The notes under the pieces were generated by a model. That model saw only the letters and a list, made by a program, of their open reading frames with translations. It was not told the origin of the DNA and searched no databases. 64,000 nt of DNA from Anaerosphaera multitolerans (GTDB taxonomy: Bacteria; Bacillota; Clostridia; Tissierellales; Peptoniphilaceae): assembly GCF_004006535.1 (NCBI RefSeq), contig NZ_RLIH01000006.1:62001-126000 (forward strand). Direction: 5' to 3'. The position numbers and the translations under genes were made by a program. This document shows positions 42,812 to 50,523 of the stretch, in pieces; position 1 is the stretch's first letter; each line of letters opens with the position of its first letter.

Positions 42812-43723
42812 TTAAATTTTTTTAATTTCAATCCCCGTCATTAATCTCTTTATATCGGCCATGGAGACAACTCTGAATTTAACAAAATTTTCCACTATTG
42901 AAGCGGCTGTTGCAAGTTTAATTGTGGTTTCAAAATCATAACTTCGCTCAAATCCAAAGCCTATTCCCGCAAGCATTAAGTCACTGTTTATCTTCTTAAC
43001 ATTGGGTTTATACTTTTCAAAGTCAACCTTTTGAAAACCGTCTTTATTTCCAACTATTACCCCATTTTCAGATACAACTATTAAATTATCAACTCCATTT
43101 TTCAAAACTTGTTTTGAAGCTCTTACAACGTCAAATTGAGTTTTAATCATTGTATTTGTAAATCTGGATAACTCTTCTTTCTCAACTATGGCAATATAGG
43201 GTTTTGTTCCCTCAACTTCATCAAAATCCTTAATATTTAAAGCTACGTCAATGCCTCTTCTCTTGCACATCTTTAATATATCTTCGTAGGTATGCTCTCC
43301 CCAAGCATCATAATCAATATAGGGCACACATACCAGATTTCTATCTGCACTTTCCTTTGAAAGTTTAACTAAAAAATCATCTCGATTTTCCGCAGTTATC
43401 CTCGGACTTTTAGTTTTTACAGTGGTTTTAAAGGACTTGTTTTTTATTAGAATTTCCTCTGTATTTTCATCTCTAATGGGAATATAATCAAAATCCACAG
43501 AAATCGCCTTTAATCTAACTTTTATTTCCTCTCCAGTATCTCCTCCTAAAAAGGTAATGAGTTTTGGATTGGCACCTAAATTCCTTAAAAATACCACACT
43601 GTCAATTCCATATCCCGAAGCATATACTCTTGATTCCTCAGCTTCGTTTTCCACATTCTTCCTAAAATTATTTGACTTATATTTCCTTGTCAATTTCGGG
43701 TTCAGTTCACAATAAATAATCAT
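42812..43723 (-). CDS. Degenerate PfkB/1-phosphofructokinase-like protein
   Basis: 303 residues with the ribokinase-fold layout of tagatose-6-P/fructose-1-P kinases: an N-terminal strand ending in VYASGYGIDSVVFLRNLGA, then LITFLGGDTGEEIK, and a C-terminal helix region. The family's anion-hole motif GAGD is INSD here (245-248); the putative catalytic Asp248 remains, but both glycines are gone. The sugar-binding N-terminal GGKGxN is also altered. It may be a non-catalytic sugar-phosphate sensor or a kinase with changed substrate. It sits 10 nt after phosphoglucomutase, which supports a sugar-phosphate context. Confidence 0.7.
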   Translation of the reverse strand: MIIYCELNPKLTRKYKSNNFRKNVENEAEESRVYASGYGIDSVVFLRNLGANPKLITFLGGDTGEEIKVRLKAISVDFDYIPIRDENTEEILIKNKSFKTTVKTKSPRITAENRDDFLVKLSKESADRNLVCVPYIDYDAWGEHTYEDILKMCKRRGIDVALNIKDFDEVEGTKPYIAIVEKEELSRFTNTMIKTQFDVVRASKQVLKNGVDNLIVVSENGVIVGNKDGFQKVDFEKYKPNVKKINSDLMLAGIGFGFERSYDFETTIKLATAASIVENFVKFRVVSMADIKRLMTGIEIKKI

Positions 43724-43733
43724 ATGTCCTCCA

Positions 43734-45419
43734 TTAATTTACACTGTAAAGTTTGTTTTCTACATCTTCTTTAATGTCCTTTACCTTCCTTACAGCCTCT
43801 TCTTCATTTTCATCTTTCGAATACACGTAAAGTTTTATTTTCGGTTCAGTTCCCGAAGGTCTTACTGCGAACCAAGAACCGTCTTCTAAATGATAAATCA
43901 GTACATTTGAAGGTCCAACGCCATTATATCCTCTTATATAATCTATTTTCTCTTCCAATTTAATACCGCCGAAACCACTAAATTCACTTTTCCTAAAGAA
44001 TTCCATCATTCTTGAAATTCTCTCCTGTCCCTCAATTCCCTCAAGTACGATACTGGTTAAATCCTCTTTAAAGTAGCCAAATTCCTTATATATATCCTCT
44101 AATACCTCTATAAGATTTTTCCCCTTCTTCTTGTAATAAGCCGCCATTTCAACTATCATCATTGAGGAAATCACTCCATCCTTATCCCTTACATGGTCAC
44201 CGTAAACATAACCAATACTTTCTTCATAACCGAAAATAAATTTATATTCCTTTGTCCTGTCCCAAAGATTTGGCAATGCACAGATATTTTTAAATCCGGT
44301 TAAAGTTTCAAATACTGTTACTCCCATGCTTTCAGCTATTTCCTTCGCCAAGTTACCAGTTACAATAGACTTAACTATGGCACCGTTAAAGGGGATTATA
44401 TTCCTTTCATATAAGGAATTTAAAATATAGTAGGTAAGTAAAACTCCCGTTTGATTTCCATTAAATACATAATAATCTCCTTCGGACTTTTTAGCCAACA
44501 TTGCAACTCTATCACAGTCAGGATCTGTTGCAAATATTAAATCCGCATCTATTTCATTTGCAAGCCTTAAAGAATATTCAAAGGCATTTACATCTTCAGG
44601 ATTTGGGTAGCCCACAGTTTCAAAATCAGGATCAGGATTTTCCTGTTCAGGAACTACATTAATATTAGTAAATCCTCTTTCTGCCAATACGTACCTTACA
44701 GGTTTATTGCCTGTACCGTTTAAAGGTGAATAAACTACACATATATCCTTATCAATATCATCATTTATACTTTTTGATAAAGTCTTTCTATAGTAACTTA
44801 TATCCAAATCACTTTTAATCACATGTACAAAACCACTTACTACAGTGCTCTTATAATCTAAAATTTTAATATCCTCAAATTTAAGCTTTTCAATTTCTTC
44901 CTGAATTTCATTGGCAATATCGTCTAAAATTTGAGAACCCTCTTCCCAATAAACTTTGTAACCATTATATTGTTTAGGGTTATGACTTGCCGTAATTACT
45001 ATACCCGAAATAGTCCCAAGATACCTAACTGCATAAGACAACATCGGCGTAGGTCTTATATCGTTAAATATATGGGCATTAATTCCGTTAGCAGCTAAAA
45101 CCCTTACTACTATTTCCGAAAACTCACGAGACATATGTCTTACATCACGAGCTATTACAACGCCTCTATCCATGGCAGTCTGTCCTCGTTTTATAATAGT
45201 ATTTGCAAGGCCCTGTGTAGCTCTTGCCACGGTGATTTCATTCATTCTGTTGGTACCGACTCCAACTATACCCCTAATTCCCGCAGTACCAAATTCCAAA
45301 TCCCTGTAAAATCTATCCTTAAGTTCTTCTTCATCATCTATACTTCTAATTTCAGTTTTTAAGTCCTCTGAAACTATAGCACTATCAAGCCACTCTTTTA
45401 CTCTTTCTCTATAATTCAT
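43734..45419 (-). CDS. pgcA: Phosphoglucomutase/phosphomannomutase
   Basis: 561 residues, alpha-D-phosphohexomutase family of the PgcA type. Four domains with the phosphoserine loop ITASHNPKQYNGYK (Ser145), metal loop TDPDCDR, sugar loop GYEESIGY and phosphate loop RPSGTEPKIKLY. It interconverts glucose-1-P and glucose-6-P (or mannose phosphates) for wall polymer and glycogen precursors. The start overlaps the ybaK end by 11 nt. Confidence 0.94.
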   Translation of the reverse strand: MNYRERVKEWLDSAIVSEDLKTEIRSIDDEEELKDRFYRDLEFGTAGIRGIVGVGTNRMNEITVARATQGLANTIIKRGQTAMDRGVVIARDVRHMSREFSEIVVRVLAANGINAHIFNDIRPTPMLSYAVRYLGTISGIVITASHNPKQYNGYKVYWEEGSQILDDIANEIQEEIEKLKFEDIKILDYKSTVVSGFVHVIKSDLDISYYRKTLSKSINDDIDKDICVVYSPLNGTGNKPVRYVLAERGFTNINVVPEQENPDPDFETVGYPNPEDVNAFEYSLRLANEIDADLIFATDPDCDRVAMLAKKSEGDYYVFNGNQTGVLLTYYILNSLYERNIIPFNGAIVKSIVTGNLAKEIAESMGVTVFETLTGFKNICALPNLWDRTKEYKFIFGYEESIGYVYGDHVRDKDGVISSMMIVEMAAYYKKKGKNLIEVLEDIYKEFGYFKEDLTSIVLEGIEGQERISRMMEFFRKSEFSGFGGIKLEEKIDYIRGYNGVGPSNVLIYHLEDGSWFAVRPSGTEPKIKLYVYSKDENEEEAVRKVKDIKEDVENKLYSVN

Positions 45420-45891
45420 CTAAATCATCCTTTACCAAGTCATAAAATTCAGCATCTATTAAACTTTTCAAATCTAGGGGGGAAATTTTTATTTGCATTC
45501 CTATTTTCCCTCCGCTTATATAAAAATAATTTAAATCTTTTGCACTTAAATCTATAAAAGTCTTAAATTGTTTTTTCATTCCCACAGGCGAACATCCACC
45601 ATGAACATATCCAGTAAGCCCCAATAATTCTCTTTGTGGAATCATTTCAATTTTCTTCTCTTTACTTGATGCTGCAGCTTTTTTTAAATCCAGTTCCCTT
45701 GCAACAGGCACTACAAAAACATAGTGATCATCCTTTGATTGTGTTACTAAGGTTTTAAATACCAGATTTTCGTCTTCCTTTAAAGTAGCTGCAACCTCTA
45801 CGCCGGATATACCACCCTTTGGTGAATATTCTATAATTTCATAATCTATACCCTTATTTTCTAAAATTCTCATTGCATTAGTCTTTTTCAT
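45409..45891 (-). CDS. ybaK: Cys-tRNA(Pro)/Cys-tRNA(Cys) deacylase YbaK
   Basis: 160 residues from the ATG at 45891, which gives the family-typical MKKTNAMRILENKGIDY; an earlier GTG adds 19 residues with no homologous look and no good site. The YbaK/EbsC fold is seen in the conserved lysine of VFKTLVTQ and the PVARELDLKKAA and GGCSPVGMKK segments. It hydrolyses mischarged Cys-tRNA(Pro) in trans to protect translation. First gene of the operon with pgcA, the PfkB-like and isochorismatase genes. Confidence 0.9.
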   Translation of the reverse strand: MKKTNAMRILENKGIDYEIIEYSPKGGISGVEVAATLKEDENLVFKTLVTQSKDDHYVFVVPVARELDLKKAAASSKEKKIEMIPQRELLGLTGYVHGGCSPVGMKKQFKTFIDLSAKDLNYFYISGGKIGMQIKISPLDLKSLIDAEFYDLVKDDLDEL

Positions 45892-45970
45892 CACATTCAC
45901 CGGTTTCCCTTCTCTATTAATTCTACAATAATTATAGAATTTTTTCACCTTTTATTCTAAAAGAAGACAT

Positions 45971-45995
45971 AAAAAAATGGAGGTTAAAACCTCCA
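45971..45995 (-). terminator. Terminator of the proximal YjiH gene
   Basis: TGGAGGTT-AA-AACCTCCA stem (45978-45995) followed on the minus strand by T7. Confidence 0.85.
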
Positions 45996-45999
45996 CTTT

Positions 46000-47304
46000 C
46001 TAGCCGAATATTAAAAAGGCTATCGGCGTCGCTATTAATATTGACAAGGCAACACGCTCAAACCAAATTATAAAGTAATCTCTCATCTTTAAAGGTATTT
46101 CCGTTGCAAGTATACATGGAATTGAAGCACTGAAGAACAATATTTCAGATACACATACAACTCCAACTACAAATCTTGTTACTAATGGCGTTCCCACTAC
46201 AGGTGCTGCAGGTAGGAACATTTCCACTATACTCATGGACATTGCCTTTGCTGCTAAAAGCGGTTCAGGCAACCTTGTTATCAAGGTAAATGGATAGAAG
46301 ATATAGCCCACTATGTCAAATATAGGTGTGTACTTTGCCACTATTAGTCCTAAAGTTCCTATTGCCATTAATGACGGAGCCATATTAAGAGCCAACTGTA
46401 GTCCATCTAGAAAATTAACTTTTACATTTTCCCAAACACCCGGAGCATTTGAACTTACTTCCACTGCAACTTCTACTGCAGCTTTCCACTTACTTCCCTC
46501 TACATCCTGTTCAACATCACCCTTTTGACCTTCGTAATACTCATCAGGCTTACCGGACAACGGATATAATCTGGCAGTTATAGCTGTAACTATGAAAGTA
46601 ACCACTAAAGAAACCCAAAAATAAATACTCCAATGGTCCATAAAGTCCAAAGTAGTAGCTACTATTATCATAAAGGCAGCTGATACTGTGGAAAATCCTG
46701 TTGCTATTATTGCAGCTTCTTTTCCCGTATACTTTCCTTCCACATAAACTCTATTTGTAATTAAAAGTGCTAAAGAATATGAACCTACAAAAGAAGCCAC
46801 AGCATCTACTGCAGATCTTCCTGGAGTTTTAAATATGGGAACCATTACAGGTCTCATAAATATTCCTATAAACTCCATTAAGCCGTAAGAAACTATAAAT
46901 GCTAAGAATACCGCCCCCACAGGTACTATTGTAGTAACAGGTACTACTACCTTTCCAAATATGAAAGGTATCATATCATCTTCAAGTAAACCTGCCGGTC
47001 CAATATTAAATACCGCCATTATTACAAAAGGTATTGCAAAGATATTTATAATGGAAAAGAACATTTTTATCCTCGTCTTTTTCCAAGTTCCCTTTATAAA
47101 AGGCAGAGCCACCCCTATAAATACCAAGGCCAATCCATAAATTGAATCATAGTAGGGTATTTTTCTAATTAATGTAACTACGTGGTCTAAAGGTATAGTG
47201 CTTTTTCCCATAAGGTCAATAGATACGAAAAACATAAAAATTCCAAATAAACTATAGACCACGAATCTTGTAAGAGCTTTGCTCCTACTCATTTCATTAT
47301 TCAT
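46000..47304 (-). CDS. YjiH-family membrane protein, copy 1 (nucleoside-recognition Gate domain)
   Basis: 434 residues, about 11 membrane segments; YjiH-type protein with Gate (nucleoside recognition) domains. Conserved stretches include MRPVMVPIFKTPGRSAVDAVASFVGSY and RLPEPLLAAKAMSMSIVEMFLPAAP. The family is thought to be transport-related, but no substrate is established. It differs from the gene at 47562 at only eight residues, all near the ends. The strong AGGAGG site, promoter and terminator are its own, so each copy is an independent unit. Confidence 0.85.
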   Translation of the reverse strand: MNNEMSRSKALTRFVVYSLFGIFMFFVSIDLMGKSTIPLDHVVTLIRKIPYYDSIYGLALVFIGVALPFIKGTWKKTRIKMFFSIINIFAIPFVIMAVFNIGPAGLLEDDMIPFIFGKVVVPVTTIVPVGAVFLAFIVSYGLMEFIGIFMRPVMVPIFKTPGRSAVDAVASFVGSYSLALLITNRVYVEGKYTGKEAAIIATGFSTVSAAFMIIVATTLDFMDHWSIYFWVSLVVTFIVTAITARLYPLSGKPDEYYEGQKGDVEQDVEGSKWKAAVEVAVEVSSNAPGVWENVKVNFLDGLQLALNMAPSLMAIGTLGLIVAKYTPIFDIVGYIFYPFTLITRLPEPLLAAKAMSMSIVEMFLPAAPVVGTPLVTRFVVGVVCVSEILFFSASIPCILATEIPLKMRDYFIIWFERVALSILIATPIAFLIFG

Positions 47305-47353
47305 GAAATTCCTCCTTCTTTCTTTTTTGCTTTTTTATTATAGTCTATAAGCT

Positions 47354-47369
47354 GTCTTAAAACTGTCCA
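47354..47369 (-). promoter_or_regulatory. Direct-repeat element upstream of YjiH copy 1
   Basis: TGGACA-GTTT-TAAGAC on the minus strand. It covers the -35 region; the -10 TATAAT is at 47342-47337. The same element with the same 11-bp gap to TATAAT precedes copy 2. Confidence 0.55.
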
Positions 47370-47439
47370 TTATTTTTACAAATATTCTTAAGATTTGAAG
47401 TCTCATTTTATTTTGATAAAGCATTAACGTAAATTTTAT

Positions 47440-47455
47440 TTGACAATTCTTAGAC
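47440..47455 (+). promoter_or_regulatory. Copy of the GAC direct-repeat element
   Basis: TTGACA-ATTC-TTAGAC on the plus strand, same spacing as the other copies. It lies between the two YjiH genes, with no rightward gene nearby. Confidence 0.4.
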
Positions 47456-47514
47456 TATAGTAAATTTCAATTTACAATTGTACCTCTTTTTCTAATTTAT
47501 TGCAATTTTGACAT

Positions 47515-47544
47515 AAAAAAATAGTGGAGCCATCTCCACTATTT
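47515..47544 (-). terminator. Terminator of the distal YjiH gene
   Basis: AAATAGTGGAG-CCAT-CTCCACTATTT, 11-bp perfect arms (47519-47544), then T-run on the minus strand. Confidence 0.85.
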
Positions 47545-47561
47545 CTAATTTAATTTAATTT

Positions 47562-48866
47562 TTAACCGAATATTAAAAAGGCAATCGGTGTAGTTATTAA
47601 TATTGACAAGGCAACACGCTCAAACCAAATTATAAAGTAATCCCTCATCTTTAAAGGTATCTCCGTTGCCATCATACATGGAATTGAAGCACTGAAGAAC
47701 AATATTTCAGATACACATACAACTCCAACTACAAATCTTGTTACTAATGGCGTCCCCACTACAGGTGCTGCAGGTAGGAACATTTCCACAATACTCATGG
47801 ACATTGCCTTTGCTGCTAAAAGCGGTTCAGGCAACCTTGTTATCAAGGTAAATGGATAGAAGATATAGCCCACTATGTCAAATATAGGTGTGTACTTTGC
47901 CACTATTAGTCCTAAAGTTCCTATTGCCATTAATGACGGAGCCATATTAAGAGCCAACTGTAGTCCATCTAGAAAATTAACTTTTACATTTTCCCAAACA
48001 CCCGGAGCATTTGAACTTACTTCCACTGCAACTTCTACTGCAGCTTTCCACTTACTTCCCTCTACATCCTGTTCAACATCACCCTTTTGACCTTCGTAAT
48101 ACTCATCAGGCTTACCGGACAACGGATATAATCTGGCAGTTATAGCTGTAACTATGAAAGTAACCACTAAAGAAACCCAAAAATAAATACTCCAATGGTC
48201 CATAAAGTCCAAAGTAGTAGCTACTATTATCATAAAGGCAGCTGATACTGTGGAAAATCCTGTTGCTATTATTGCAGCTTCTTTTCCCGTATACTTTCCT
48301 TCCACATAAACTCTATTTGTAATTAAAAGTGCTAAAGAATACGAACCTACGAAAGAAGCCACAGCATCTACTGCAGATCTTCCCGGAGTTTTAAATATGG
48401 GAACCATTACAGGTCTCATAAATATTCCTATAAACTCCATTAAGCCGTAGGAAACTATAAATGCTAAGAATACTGCCCCCACAGGTACTATTGTAGTAAC
48501 AGGTACTACTACCTTTCCAAATATGAAGGGTATCATATCATTTTCAAGTAAACCTGCCGGTCCAATATTAAATACCGCCATTATTACAAAAGGTATTGCA
48601 AAGATATTTATAATAGAAAAAAACATTTTAATCTTTGTAGTTTTCCAAGTTCCTCTTATAAAAGGCAGAGCCACCCCTATAAATACCAAGACCAACCCAT
48701 AAATTGAATCGTAGTAGGGTATTTTTCTAATTAATGTAACTACGTGGTCTAAAGGTATAGTGCTTTTTCCCATAAGGTCAATAGATACGAAAAACATAAA
48801 AATTCCAAATAAACTATAGACCACGAACCTTGTAAGAGCTTTGCTCCTACTCATTTCATTATTCAT
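47562..48866 (-). CDS. YjiH-family membrane protein, copy 2
   Basis: 434 residues, tandem paralogue of the gene at 46000 with about 98% identical protein. Differences: V for A, R for K, T for K and K for R near residues 60-77, N for D in LLENDM, MM for IL in SIPCMMATE, and T for A near the end. The central 300 residues are identical, and the DNA there is nearly identical as well. Its own promoter element and terminator are present. Transport-related role is likely; substrate unknown. Confidence 0.85.
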   Translation of the reverse strand: MNNEMSRSKALTRFVVYSLFGIFMFFVSIDLMGKSTIPLDHVVTLIRKIPYYDSIYGLVLVFIGVALPFIRGTWKTTKIKMFFSIINIFAIPFVIMAVFNIGPAGLLENDMIPFIFGKVVVPVTTIVPVGAVFLAFIVSYGLMEFIGIFMRPVMVPIFKTPGRSAVDAVASFVGSYSLALLITNRVYVEGKYTGKEAAIIATGFSTVSAAFMIIVATTLDFMDHWSIYFWVSLVVTFIVTAITARLYPLSGKPDEYYEGQKGDVEQDVEGSKWKAAVEVAVEVSSNAPGVWENVKVNFLDGLQLALNMAPSLMAIGTLGLIVAKYTPIFDIVGYIFYPFTLITRLPEPLLAAKAMSMSIVEMFLPAAPVVGTPLVTRFVVGVVCVSEILFFSASIPCMMATEIPLKMRDYFIIWFERVALSILITTPIAFLIFG

Positions 48867-48915
48867 GAAATTCCTCCTCCTTTATTTTTTGTAAATCAAT
48901 TATAGTTCATCATCT

Positions 48916-48931
48916 GTCTTAAAACTGTCAA
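48916..48931 (-). promoter_or_regulatory. Direct-repeat element upstream of YjiH copy 2
   Basis: TTGACA-GTTT-TAAGAC on the minus strand, 11 bp before TATAAT (48904-48899). Matches the element before copy 1. Confidence 0.55.
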
Positions 48932-48999
48932 AATATAAACCAAAAATTTATTTCATCTTGATAAACCAAGAAAGTATAGTCTTTTTATAATGTTGATTT

Positions 49000-49015
49000 T
49001 TGACGTAATTTAGAC
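49000..49015 (+). promoter_or_regulatory. GAC direct-repeat element, yaaA-side copy A
   Basis: TTGACG-TAAT-TTAGAC; the two GAC cores are 11 bp apart as in the other copies. Confidence 0.4.
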
Positions 49016-49154
49016 GAGAATATTTATTTAATAAATAAATTGTAAAATATTTATTTTTATTTAGAATTTTTACCAATATTTATATTCTGTTTAACCTTTG
49101 ATTTAAAGCTCTTTTCTGCAAGTGAAAATTTATATTTTATTTTATAGATATTTT

Positions 49155-49182
49155 TTGACACAAATTAGATTTAAAGTATACT
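49155..49182 (+). promoter_or_regulatory. Probable yaaA promoter with GAC direct-repeat element, copy B
   Basis: TTGACA-CAAA-TTAGAT at 49155-49170. The first half doubles as a -35 with TATACT at 49177-49182 (16-bp spacer). Confidence 0.45.
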
Positions 49183-49243
49183 TATATTAAAGTTTAAAAT
49201 TTTCAAAATATTTAATATATAATAAATTTAAAGTAAAATATTT

Positions 49244-49259
49244 TTGACATTTATTAGAC
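49244..49259 (+). promoter_or_regulatory. GAC direct-repeat element, yaaA-side copy C
   Basis: TTGACA-TTTA-TTAGAC, 55 bp before the yaaA start. Confidence 0.4.
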
Positions 49260-49313
49260 TTTTGTAAACTATTTTTTACATACAACAAATAACTAAAAAC
49301 ACAGAGGATTGAA

Positions 49314-50048
49314 ATGAAAATATTAATTACACCTGCAAAGGAAATGAAGCTAGAAAATTCACAAAATTATAATAATGATTTAATTTTTAAAAATGAAACA
49401 ATTGAAATTATAAATAGTTTAAAATCCTATTCTAAAGACGAGCTAAAGAAGGAATTTAAACTTAATGATAAAATAGCAGAAAAAAGTTATAAGGAGTGGC
49501 AGACTATTAATCATAACAAAAAAAGTAATGCTATCTTTACTTTTAATGGCCTTATGTATCGAAATATGAATTTAAAAGAATTGTTCCCTTCTCAATTAAA
49601 TTATATAGATAATACTGTTAGAATAATCTCCCCTCTTTACGGTTTAATAAAACCCTTTGATGGCATTGCACTTCACAGATTGGACTTTTCTAAAAATATA
49701 ACCTTAAAGAGCAATATTAAACTAATAGACTTTTGGAAGGAAAAAATTTCCTCTTACCTTTTAGAAGAAGACAGTTTATTTTTAAATTTACTATCAGATG
49801 AATTTTTAAAAGTATTAGATAAAGATGTTATTAAAAAATCCCTATTTGTAAAATTTATGATTAATAGAGACAATGATTTAAAAATCCACTCCACTACCTC
49901 TAAAAAAGGAAGAGGACAGCTTATAAATTATATGTCCAAAAACAATGTTGAAGATATTGAAGAGGTTAAAAGTTTTAATTATGACGGTTTTAACTTTAAT
50001 AAAGAGTTATCAACGGCAAATAAACTGATATTTATAAAAAATAATTAA
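49314..50048 (+). CDS. yaaA: YaaA family protein (peroxide stress response)
   Basis: 244 residues beginning MKILITPAKEMKLE, followed by FTFNGLMYRNMN, RIISPLYGLIKPFDGIALHRLDF and the C-terminal HSTTSKKGRGQLINYM, all typical of the YaaA/DUF328 family. In E. coli, YaaA lowers free iron under peroxide stress and binds DNA. The start has CAGAGGATTGAA as ribosome binding site. Upstream lie three copies of a direct-repeat element. The argGH T-box operon follows in the same direction but with its own promoter. Confidence 0.92.
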   Translation: MKILITPAKEMKLENSQNYNNDLIFKNETIEIINSLKSYSKDELKKEFKLNDKIAEKSYKEWQTINHNKKSNAIFTFNGLMYRNMNLKELFPSQLNYIDNTVRIISPLYGLIKPFDGIALHRLDFSKNITLKSNIKLIDFWKEKISSYLLEEDSLFLNLLSDEFLKVLDKDVIKKSLFVKFMINRDNDLKIHSTTSKKGRGQLINYMSKNNVEDIEEVKSFNYDGFNFNKELSTANKLIFIKNN

Positions 50049-50064
50049 ATTTTACAATTTACCC

Positions 50065-50093
50065 TTGACTTTTTCAAAGTTTATTATTACAAT
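50065..50093 (+). promoter_or_regulatory. Promoter of the argGH T-box leader
   Basis: TTGACT, 17-bp spacer, TACAAT. Transcription would start near 50100, just before Stem I. Confidence 0.7.
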
Positions 50094-50312
50094 TACATTT
50101 AATATTTGAAAAACAAAATCTTTGAAATGGTAGTAGTATTATTGGAATTTCAGCGAGTTGAAGTAGAGTGTGAGTTCAATAAGGAAGATAATTACGAAGT
50201 AGGACCATTGAGATGATATTGCGAGCTTTTAGTTAGCCTTATCCGTTTAAGTTTACGTTAAAACTAAAGTGGGTGTTATTACATCAATCAGAGTGGTACC
50301 GCGGATATATTC

Positions 50313-50342
50313 GTCTCTTTCTTTATGAAAGAGACTTTTTTT
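50313..50342 (+). terminator. T-box terminator 1
   Basis: 9-bp perfect stem with 5-nt loop and T7; first of three in the argGH leader. Confidence 0.9.
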
Positions 50343-50396
50343 ATACCAAATTACCCTTGATTGAACATCAATTAGAGTGGTACCACGGATATTTCC

Positions 50397-50424
50397 GTCT
50401 CTTTCTTTTGAAAGAGATTTTTTT
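50397..50424 (+). terminator. T-box terminator 2
   Basis: GTCTCTTTC/GAAAGAGAT stem (last pair G-U), TTTT loop, T-run. Confidence 0.88.
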
Positions 50425-50471
50425 ATACCAACCTATTTAACACCAATTAGAGTGGTAACGCGGATATATTC

Positions 50472-50499
50472 GTCTCTTTCTTTTGAAGGAGACTTTTTT
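50472..50499 (+). terminator. T-box terminator 3
   Basis: GTCTCTTTC/GAAGGAGAC stem with one U-G pair, TTTT loop, T6; 25 nt before the argG start. Confidence 0.88.
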
Positions 50500-50523
50500 A
50501 TTATAATTTTTGGGGGAAGAAGA

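Larger units (their letters stand above)
48867..49313. other. AT-rich divergent region between YjiH copy 2 and yaaA
   Basis: 447 bp without coding. It holds the YjiH copy 2 promoter (minus strand, TATAAT at 48904-48899) and three plus-strand copies of a 16-bp element TTGACA-N4-TTAGAC at 49000, 49155 and 49244. TATACT at 49177 with TTGACA at 49155 (16-bp spacer) is a plausible yaaA promoter. Confidence 0.5.
50118..50499 (+). ncRNA. T-box leader with one Stem I and three tandem T-box/terminator modules
   Basis: Stem I closes with AATGGT (50126-50131) and ACCATT (50204-50209), with a second helix ATTAT/ATAAT; the specifier loop is formed by 50132-50137 and 50193-50203. AGAGTGGTACCGCGG-type T-box sequences occur three times, at 50290-50305, 50374-50389 and 50449-50464. 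Each is followed by a terminator stem GTCTCTTTC...GAAAGAGAC-like and a T-run (50313-50342, 50397-50424, 50472-50499). Each TGGT core would pair with a tRNA ending ACCA. Uncharged tRNA should block termination and allow argGH expression. The specifier triplet is not settled: the loop holds CGA, GTA and AGG. Confidence 0.9.

Noticed and set aside
45892-45948. 19-codon N-terminal extension of ybaK from a GTG
   Set aside because: The family starts at MKKTNAMRILE, and the extension has no good ribosome binding site.
46313-46528. Identical 71-codon plus-strand frames at 46313 and 47875
   Set aside because: They are antisense shadows repeated only because the YjiH genes are duplicated; no ribosome binding site.
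50377-50523. N-terminal extension of argG by 49 codons
   Set aside because: It reads straight through T-box modules 2 and 3, has no homologous character, and a strong ribosome binding site precedes the ATG at 50524.
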